Origin: an uncultured Ruminococcus sp.
GTDB taxonomy: Bacteria > Bacillota_A > Clostridia > RUG12999
Assembly: GCA_902783995.1 (NCBI GenBank)
Contig: CACZTG010000164.1
Location: forward strand, 1 to 5,634
Direction of reading: 5' to 3'
DNA length: 5,634 nt
Part shown: positions 1 through 4,215 of the stretch, one piece after another
How positions within the stretch are numbered: the stretch's first letter is position 1
Layout: each line of letters opens with the position of its first letter
Made by a program: the position numbers and the translations under genes
The notes under the pieces: model-generated
Seen by the model: the letters and a program-made list of their open reading frames with translations, nothing else
The model's database searches: none
Told to the model about the DNA's origin: nothing

Positions 1-745
1 AACCGCCGGAAACGGAACCGATGCTGTTGAGGCTCTTGAAAGCTTTATTTCGTGGTGCGGAAAGGATTTTTCGTTTATTACATGGGGCGATGAAGATATA
101 AAAATTTTAAGCGAAAACCTTGCTTTTCGTGGTTTCCCCTTAGAATACATTCCCGAAAAAAATTACGATTTACAGCTTGTTTTTGACTATCATACGCAAA
201 AAACAGGCAGGCAGTATTCGCTTGATTACGCAATGGATTTTTACGGCATCAAAGAAACGCTTAAGCGCCACAATGCCTATAACGACGCGTATTACACGGC
301 TCTTGTGTGCAAAAAAATGAAGCCGAAGCGATACTTTAAGCACTACCGTGATGTTGAAATAAAGCGGCTCTCCTTCTGTGACGAAAAAGAGTTTGAGGGC
401 TTTGTAAAGGATATAGAGCTTTTTGAAGACCTTAATATAAAGACCGTTGCCGAAAAAATTTCGGGCGAGTCCGTTATTTGTCCCGAATGCAAAGCACCCG
501 CGGCAAGTATTTTAAAATACAAGCAAAGTGATTTAAAATACGCGGTTATGTGCAAATGCGCGTATCACGGCAGGTTTTTGTCTCTTTTAAAGCTTTGCCC
601 CATTGAGGAGCTTAATGTTGTTAAAGTTGTCAGAAACACATACAGACCGGGAAACGAAGCAAATAAAAATATGCGTCTTAAATCAAAGGCTTGGAAGTGG
701 AAGGTTATAAAAACCGACGGATATCAACAAATAAGTATTAAATAG
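1..745 (+). CDS. DEDDh-family 3'-5' exonuclease, 3' part only, with Cys-rich C-terminal tail
   Basis: The frame is open from the first full codon (base 2) to the TAG at 743-745, giving 247 visible residues; the true start lies left of the window. Residues 25-35 contain W-G-x-x-D (W28, D32), the Exo II motif. Residues 90-96 are H-x-A-x-x-D-A (H90, D95), the Exo III motif of the DEDDh subgroup, which includes the DnaQ epsilon subunit, KapD and ERI-1-like nucleases. The Exo I D-x-E motif should lie upstream and cannot be checked. Such enzymes remove nucleotides from DNA or RNA 3' ends using two metal ions. The spacing W-G-x-x-D resembles KapD/ERI-1 relatives more than a polymerase proofreading subunit. 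After the nuclease fold comes an extension of about 130 residues with C-x2-C (C160, C163) and C-x-C (C184, C186), a possible zinc ribbon, then a basic end. The Met at base 233 falls between Exo II and Exo III and cannot be the start. Substrate is unknown. Confidence 0.85.
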   Translation, partial: TAGNGTDAVEALESFISWCGKDFSFITWGDEDIKILSENLAFRGFPLEYIPEKNYDLQLVFDYHTQKTGRQYSLDYAMDFYGIKETLKRHNAYNDAYYTALVCKKMKPKRYFKHYRDVEIKRLSFCDEKEFEGFVKDIELFEDLNIKTVAEKISGESVICPECKAPAASILKYKQSDLKYAVMCKCAYHGRFLSLLKLCPIEELNVVKVVRNTYRPGNEANKNMRLKSKAWKWKVIKTDGYQQISIK

Positions 746-794
746 AGATATTTTAAAAAGGCGTACTTTTACCGGTACGCCTTTTAAAATATCT
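746..794. terminator. Bidirectional intrinsic terminator between convergent genes
   Basis: Left arm 746-766 and right arm 775-794 pair over 20 bp with a single bulged A, around an 8-nt loop (767-774). The GC-rich top of the stem (GGCGTAC/GTACGCC) is followed on both strands by an A/T-rich base that gives a T-rich tract in either direction. It begins right after the exonuclease stop codon. It also contains the last three codons and the stop of the minus-strand DUF3298 gene. It therefore probably ends transcription from both sides. Confidence 0.85.
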
Positions 795-1413
795 GCGTTT
801 TAATCTGATTTTTAAGCTCCATAAAAGAAATCAGAAATTCACACGGCTTCGCTTCAATGCCAGACAGTGTTCCGTAAGGAAAGTAAAAAACAAAACCTTC
901 CGGACACAGGTAATAATTTTCGGTTTTAAACGCCGAATAAAGTCTTATTTTCCAATCGTCAAAAAATTTTTCGCCATTTGCTGTTTTTTCCTTTATACGG
1001 CTTTCAAGAATATATAAAATCATTTCACGGTATTTAACATTTTGCCTGAAAAAATCTCCGAGCCGAATCAGCGAGCCTGTGCGCGTGTTCCAGGTCGCGC
1101 CGCTTACAAGATATATTCTGTTCATATCTTTGTCATACGAAGTTGTTTCATATTTGTAAGATATAACAAATCTTGAGCTGTACATAAGCCTGTATATCCT
1201 CGCGACCGAAAAATCCCCCTCAATTTTCCTTGCCGCGGGAACAATACCGCTATGTATGAACTTTTCAAATTCGCCCGCCGCGAATTTTGAAAAATTATTT
1301 ATGGAGCCTGCCGCAACGGTTGACGGAGATTCAATAACGGGATAATAAATATCATAGCTTAAATTACCCCGTTTTTCCGAAACAATCTGTGTTTTTATTT
1401 TGTACCTTTCCAT
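784..1413 (-). CDS. DUF3298 (RsiV C-terminal-like) domain protein without export signal
   Basis: A 209-residue protein. Residues about 68-200 resemble the DUF3298 fold found at the C-terminus of the anti-sigma factor RsiV and of PdaC-like deacetylases. A beta-rich stretch S-Y-K-Y-E-T-T-S-Y-D (85-94) is followed by R-T-G-x-L-I-x-L-G-D-F-F (111-122) and then Y-Y-L-C-P-E-G-F-V-F-Y-F-P-Y (167-180). The last block matches the family pattern of a late 'eG-hhhYF-pY' segment. In RsiV this region binds lysozyme outside the cell, but here there is no signal peptide, lipobox or membrane helix, so the protein looks cytosolic and its ligand is unknown. I chose the ATG at 1411-1413 because GGAG at 1420-1423 lies 6 nt upstream. 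A TTG at 1423-1425 is in frame, but it overlaps that ribosome binding site. The gene follows the receptor operon on the same strand, separated by the MITE-like element, and may have its own promoter. The domain call is from pattern memory, not a search. Confidence 0.72.
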   Translation of the reverse strand: MERYKIKTQIVSEKRGNLSYDIYYPVIESPSTVAAGSINNFSKFAAGEFEKFIHSGIVPAARKIEGDFSVARIYRLMYSSRFVISYKYETTSYDKDMNRIYLVSGATWNTRTGSLIRLGDFFRQNVKYREMILYILESRIKEKTANGEKFFDDWKIRLYSAFKTENYYLCPEGFVFYFPYGTLSGIEAKPCEFLISFMELKNQIKTQIF

Positions 1414-1419
1414 AGAAAT

Positions 1420-1423
1420 CTCC
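1420..1423 (-). promoter_or_regulatory. Ribosome binding site fixing the DUF3298 gene start
   Basis: GGAG on the minus strand, 6 nt from the ATG at 1411-1413. It makes that ATG the start rather than the overlapping in-frame TTG, which shares its last G with this site. Confidence 0.75.
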
Positions 1424-1443
1424 AATCTTATTATTTTTAATTT

Positions 1444-1473
1444 ATTATATGCGTCCGCTGTCTTTTTTTATGA
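1444..1473 (-). promoter_or_regulatory. Possible sigma-E-like (sporulation) promoter of the DUF3298 gene
   Basis: Minus-strand CATATAAT (1444-1451) matches 7 of 8 positions of the Bacillus sigma-E -10 consensus (CATACA-A/C/T-T). TCATAAA (1467-1473), 15 nt upstream, matches 5 of 7 positions of its -35. CATATAATA also satisfies the sigma-K -10 pattern CATA-N3-TA. The same bases contain a perfect sigma-A -10 (TATAAT, 1444-1449), but no good -35 lies 17 nt upstream of it. In A/T-rich DNA such matches arise by chance, so this is only a candidate. It lies 31 nt upstream of the start codon and just outside the MITE-like element. Confidence 0.35.
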
Positions 1474-1481
1474 CTTTAAGT

Positions 1482-1505
1482 TAGCCTGACGGCGCTAATT
1501 TGAAC
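1482..1505 (+). repeat. Left terminal inverted repeat of MITE-like element
   Basis: A 24-nt arm inverted relative to 1735-1758. The single difference is position 15 of the arm (T1496 here, C on the equivalent strand of the other arm). Confidence 0.9.
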
Positions 1506-1605
1506 ACGCTTTAAACGTCGGTATTTCGCCGCTTTTTACCTTATCGTTCTTGATGGGCGCCAGCCCATCTTCGCCCTCTGCGGCAAAAATCGACTGAAAT
1601 CTCAT
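1495..1605 (-). other. 36-codon open frame inside the element, coding status doubtful
   Basis: On the minus strand an ATG (1603-1605) with AGGA 9 nt upstream opens a 36-residue frame that ends at a TAG (1495-1497) inside the left terminal repeat. The peptide begins M-R-F-Q-S-I-F-A-A-E-G-E-D-G and is rich in charged residues, with no membrane segment. The hairpin 1552-1569 lies inside it. The one base by which the left repeat differs from the right one (1496) creates this stop codon. Automated pipelines may call such frames in every copy of the element. I see no positive evidence of translation beyond the ribosome-site-like AGGA. Confidence 0.2.
1552..1569. repeat. Small perfect hairpin inside the element
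   Basis: GATGGGC (1552-1558) pairs perfectly with GCCCATC (1563-1569) around a 4-nt loop. No T-tract follows on either strand, so it is not a typical intrinsic terminator. It is probably a structural part of the element. Confidence 0.7.
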
Positions 1606-1617
1606 TGTTTAAAGTCC

Positions 1618-1734
1618 TACGGAGTTTATTTCGTGCAAATTTATGTCGAGACAAGGAAAATGCCGCAGTGTGTTACTTCGTATTTGCAAGGTATTTGACG
1701 CAGTATCAGCATAAATTTGCCGAAAAAAACCGTA
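1618..1734. repeat. Internal imperfect inverted repeat of the element
   Basis: GCAAATTTATG (1635-1645) is exactly inverted at 1710-1720. The pairing continues outward with small bulges to 1618 and 1734 (TACGG against CCGTA at the base). This makes a second, nested stem in the right half of the element, with a 64-nt loop. The loop carries a degenerate 20-nt direct repeat, 1652-1671 and 1687-1706, both starting CAAGG and sharing CGCAGT, with about 15 of 20 matches. Confidence 0.7.
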
Positions 1735-1758
1735 GTTCAAATTGGCGCCGTCAGGCTA
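1735..1758 (-). repeat. Right terminal inverted repeat, overlapping the permease 3' end
   Basis: Inverted partner of 1482-1505. Read on the minus strand it encodes S-L-T-A-P-I and the TGA stop of the germination permease (1737-1757), so coding sequence and mobile-element end are the same bases. Confidence 0.9.
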
Positions 1759-2828
1759 CGCTCACGTTTTAAATAAAACTGCGCGCCTGCAAAGATTACC
1801 GCGGGAAGCGCAATCTGAAAAAACGGCGCGAAAAATTTATAAATCTGCAAAAACTTATAGGTGTCCGGCGTATTTTTAAAAACCACAGACGCAAGCGCTA
1901 TCATACCTAAAACCGTGGGGACGGCAAGCGTTCTGTAATCGGTGCTTTTTAAAATGCTGCCTGTTCCGCTGCTGAAAACATATACGCATACACATACCTT
2001 AACCGTCTGCGCAAACAAAAACGCCGCCGAAACAATAACTTCGATACGCGTAAAAAAATCCATAATGTTTATAACGCCCGTTGCTACATAAGAAGGATAA
2101 TAGGTAAGCGCTATCGTATGCGTTCCGAGTACGGTTATGCTGCGCAGCGTTTCCGCAACAAGAAGCGCTCCGCCTACAAGAAGCCCGTACAAAAAAATTT
2201 TGCGGGTTTTTGTTTTGTTCTTTTTAAAGCCCATAAGGCACGCTGCAAGAGATACCTCGCTTACGGGAAAAGCAAACGCCGAAAAAACATCTGAAAAAAA
2301 ATCCTCCGAGTTGCTTTTCAAAACCGGCAAAACATTTGAAAAATTCATTTTACCTATTGACAGCACATTCATAAGAAGTATTAAAAAAATCATTATCGGA
2401 AGAAAAAAATCGGTAAATCTTCCGAGAACCTCTATTCCTTTTTTTATTATATATAAGGTTGCCGCGCCAAACATTATAAGCGTTACAAGCTGCGGGGTTT
2501 CGGGCATTGAAACGTCCATATTAAACTCCGAAAAATTTTTCATTGCCATTCCGCCGAGATGAAAAGCGTAAAAGCTTATTAAAAATACGATGATTCCTCC
2601 GAAAAAACGGCCGAACACTTCATAAGCGATTTCAAACAGTCCCTTTCCGGGAAAAAGGTCGGCAAGTCTCGCGTACATAAGAAAAAACGGTACGGCAAGT
2701 ATTGCCGCCAAAGCTGATGCAATCCACGAATCCTGCATGGAACGGCTTGCTCCGCCCGACATCATTATACCGCTGACCAATATCATTACAATTATGCCGG
2801 TGAGCTGTCTGTTTGATACTTTTTCCAT
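1737..2828 (-). CDS. gerKB: Spore germination permease, GerAB/GerKB family
   Basis: A 363-residue integral membrane protein, close to the usual length of about 365 for GerB subunits (Spore_permease family, APC superfamily). Hydrophobic stretches near residues 11-28, 36-53, 77-95, 113-130, 141-158, 180-200, 211-230, 262-285, 299-318 and 331-352 fit the family's ten-helix layout. The segment Y-P-S-Y (244-247) followed by R-I-E (261-263) and a helix ending T-V-K is characteristic. GerB subunits sit in the spore inner membrane and are thought to bind the germinant, usually an amino acid. The start is the ATG at 2826-2828, with AGGAG (2836-2840) 7 nt upstream, directly behind the previous gene's stop. 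Oddity: residues 358-363 (S-L-T-A-P-I) and the stop codon come from the right terminal repeat of a MITE-like element, so the original C-terminal tail has been replaced. All ten predicted helices remain, so it may still work. The symbol is family-level; the germinant is unknown. Confidence 0.93.
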   Translation of the reverse strand: MEKVSNRQLTGIIVMILVSGIMMSGGASRSMQDSWIASALAAILAVPFFLMYARLADLFPGKGLFEIAYEVFGRFFGGIIVFLISFYAFHLGGMAMKNFSEFNMDVSMPETPQLVTLIMFGAATLYIIKKGIEVLGRFTDFFLPIMIFLILLMNVLSIGKMNFSNVLPVLKSNSEDFFSDVFSAFAFPVSEVSLAACLMGFKKNKTKTRKIFLYGLLVGGALLVAETLRSITVLGTHTIALTYYPSYVATGVINIMDFFTRIEVIVSAAFLFAQTVKVCVCVYVFSSGTGSILKSTDYRTLAVPTVLGMIALASVVFKNTPDTYKFLQIYKFFAPFFQIALPAVIFAGAQFYLKRERSLTAPI

Positions 2829-2835
2829 GTTTGTT

Positions 2836-2840
2836 CTCCT
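2836..2840 (-). promoter_or_regulatory. Ribosome binding site of the permease gene
   Basis: AGGAG on the minus strand, 7 nt before the permease ATG and immediately after the TAA of the upstream 70-residue gene (2841-2843). The arrangement suggests coupled translation. Confidence 0.8.
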
Positions 2841-3053
2841 TTATTTTACAATCATTTTGTAAGCCGTTTCAAAAACCGTGTTTGGATTTGGCACATCAAC
2901 ACCTAAGCCGAGAGATATTACAACCGCAAGAGCGCATATTGTCAAAAGGCAGTACGCGGTAACCACAGCCGCGTTCTCTTTTGCGTTGCGGTTTATAATA
3001 TCGCACATAACGCAGGCTGTTACAAACAGCACAAAAAGTATTGTCTCACTCAC
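2841..3053 (-). CDS. Small two-helix membrane protein in the germinant receptor operon, possible D-type subunit
   Basis: A 70-residue protein with two hydrophobic segments, about residues 4-20 and 28-50. They are joined by a short polar loop rich in N, K and E (21-27) and followed by a polar C-terminal tail of about 20 residues ending in basic residues. It starts with GTG (3051-3053), with a purine-rich AGAGGA (3064-3069) 10 nt upstream. An ATG at 3061-3063 is in another frame and stops after five codons. It lies 37 nt after the lipoprotein gene and 12 nt before the permease gene. Some Bacillus germinant receptor operons are accompanied by small 'D' proteins of similar size with two membrane helices, which modulate germination. 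The match in size, topology and location suggests the same role here, but I cannot show homology. It could instead be a lineage-specific membrane protein. Confidence 0.75.
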   Translation of the reverse strand: MSETILFVLFVTACVMCDIINRNAKENAAVVTAYCLLTICALAVVISLGLGVDVPNPNTVFETAYKMIVK

Positions 3054-3063
3054 TGCAACCCAT

Positions 3064-3069
3064 TCCTCT
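3064..3069 (-). promoter_or_regulatory. Ribosome binding site supporting a GTG start
   Basis: AGAGGA on the minus strand, 10 nt before the GTG at 3051-3053. No ATG in the correct frame lies nearby, and this is the only plausible site in the 37-nt gap, so it supports the GTG start. Confidence 0.55.
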
Positions 3070-3090
3070 CCGATAGTTTGATTTTTGGTC

Positions 3091-4209
3091 TCACGCCTTA
3101 TTTACAAAACCGGTGCTGCGAAACTTTATTTTAACATTCACCCGGCAGGTTATATCCTTTAAATATCCTTTGTGCTTAAATTTCAGCCATTTATCGGGAT
3201 ATTTCTTATAAATCCTGCTGCCGAAGCCAAGGATATCTTCACCTGTTTCAAAGGCAAGCTTTCCGACAAATTTTTCTATATCTTTTTTCAGCTTTTCTTC
3301 AAGCTGTTGTCTGATTTTTTCGTGCTCGCCCGCGGATAAAACATGGTCCTTGCCCGTAAGCTCATCAATACCCGCGTCAAGCTTTAGGGAAATATTTATA
3401 ACCGGGTTTTCTCCTTTAAATCCGGGTTTTACGTCAGTATCGCATTTATATACTTTGAGGTTTATGATGTCATCGCCTGTTTTTTCTGCCAGCGTGGTTT
3501 CTTCCGTTTTTCCCATAAGCATTGTCATAAGCTTTGACTCGCTTGTACTTAAAAAGGTTTTAAGCTTGTCATCTTTAAAAACCGCTGTGCCGCAAATCGC
3601 GAGAGACTGCATTTTTTCGCTTTTTTCTATGCTGAAAGCGGGAAGCGTCGCGGCAATTCCTCTGTTACCTATAGCGTTTATAAGCTCGTAAACGGTAACG
3701 TCCGGCGTAACGGAAAAATTTTTTGCCGATGTTTTGATAACATTTTTTATTTCATACGCTTTTATTGTTTCACCCGCCGAAGGCGCGGAAAGAAGTTCTT
3801 TCGCTTTGCAGTCCTTTGCCACAACCACGCTGTTTGTTATGCGAAGCTCCGTATCGCGCATGGCAAGGTCAATTATCTGAAGCAGCCCGTCCTTCGCGGC
3901 TTCCTCTCCGATTATAACAACCGCTGTCTGACTCAAAAAAAGCTTTCTCGACGCTGCCGCGGATATGTTTCCGAGAGCAGTGTAAAGGCTTTCGCCTTCC
4001 GCCGAAAGTATGAGCTGCTTGCGTGACGGAGCGTCTTCGCCGCTCTCTGTGCCCGCAATTTCAACGGTAACGGAAAAATTATCCTTTTCTCCCTTATCAA
4101 CGGCAATTCCGCTTACAAGAAAGGTGTCTTCTATTTCCAGATAGTTTCCGCAGCCGCAAAGAAGCGTACAGCATAACAAAAGCGGCAAAACGGTTTTATA
4201 TACTTTCAT
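3091..4209 (-). CDS. gerKC: Ger(x)C-family spore germination lipoprotein
   Basis: A 372-residue GerC subunit, at the typical family length. Residues 1-20 form a lipoprotein signal: basic K2/K5, a hydrophobic core, then the lipobox L-C-G-C with C20 as the expected lipidated cysteine. The N-terminal domain (about 21-200) opens with the family's start, L-E-I-E-D, then G-I-A-V-D-K (34-39), and includes the I-G-E-E-A...R-D-T-E-L-R region (100-123). G-T-A-V-F-K (207-212) begins the C-terminal Spore_GerAC domain. That domain ends with G-F-G...I-Y-K-K-Y-P-D-K-W (328-341) and V-N-V-K-I (357-361), as in relatives. GerC proteins are anchored on the outer face of the spore inner membrane and are needed for receptor function. 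The ATG at 4207-4209 is 6 nt past the GerA-type gene's stop. Its likely ribosome site, AAGGGA (4219-4224), overlaps that gene's last codons, implying translational coupling. The symbol is family-level. Confidence 0.95.
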   Translation of the reverse strand: MKVYKTVLPLLLCCTLLCGCGNYLEIEDTFLVSGIAVDKGEKDNFSVTVEIAGTESGEDAPSRKQLILSAEGESLYTALGNISAAASRKLFLSQTAVVIIGEEAAKDGLLQIIDLAMRDTELRITNSVVVAKDCKAKELLSAPSAGETIKAYEIKNVIKTSAKNFSVTPDVTVYELINAIGNRGIAATLPAFSIEKSEKMQSLAICGTAVFKDDKLKTFLSTSESKLMTMLMGKTEETTLAEKTGDDIINLKVYKCDTDVKPGFKGENPVINISLKLDAGIDELTGKDHVLSAGEHEKIRQQLEEKLKKDIEKFVGKLAFETGEDILGFGSRIYKKYPDKWLKFKHKGYLKDITCRVNVKIKFRSTGFVNKA

Positions 4210-4215
4210 ATTTTT

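Larger units (their letters stand above)
1482..1758. mobile_element. 277-bp MITE-like element with 24-bp terminal inverted repeats
   Basis: The two ends, 1482-1505 and 1735-1758, are inverted copies matching at 23 of 24 positions, both beginning TAGCCTGACGGCGC (or one base different at the next position). No transposase is encoded, so if mobile it must be moved in trans. The outermost bases are TA on both sides. This would fit insertion into a TA dinucleotide as in IS630/Tc1-mariner relatives, but no longer target duplication is visible. Inside are a small perfect hairpin, a larger imperfect inverted repeat and a degenerate direct repeat. The element accounts for nearly all of the gap between the receptor operon and the DUF3298 gene, and its right end forms the last codons of the permease gene. 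Only one copy is in the window, so mobility is inferred from structure alone. Confidence 0.75.

Noticed and set aside
1414..1425. TTG start four codons upstream for the DUF3298 gene
   Set aside because: The TTG overlaps the GGAG that is ideally placed for the ATG at 1411-1413, so the longer form is unlikely.
1618..1734. Riboswitch, T-box or CRISPR-like structure in the intergenic repeat region
   Set aside because: No conserved riboswitch or T-box core is visible and there is no regular array of repeats and spacers. The structure lies within a unit bounded by near-perfect terminal inverted repeats, so a MITE-like element explains it better.
2137..2562. Plus-strand open frame of 141 codons
   Set aside because: It lies wholly antisense to the permease gene, has no recognisable domain, and reflects the codon composition of the real gene.
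3350..3691. Plus-strand open frame of 113 codons
   Set aside because: It is antisense to the well-supported GerC lipoprotein gene and has no family features.
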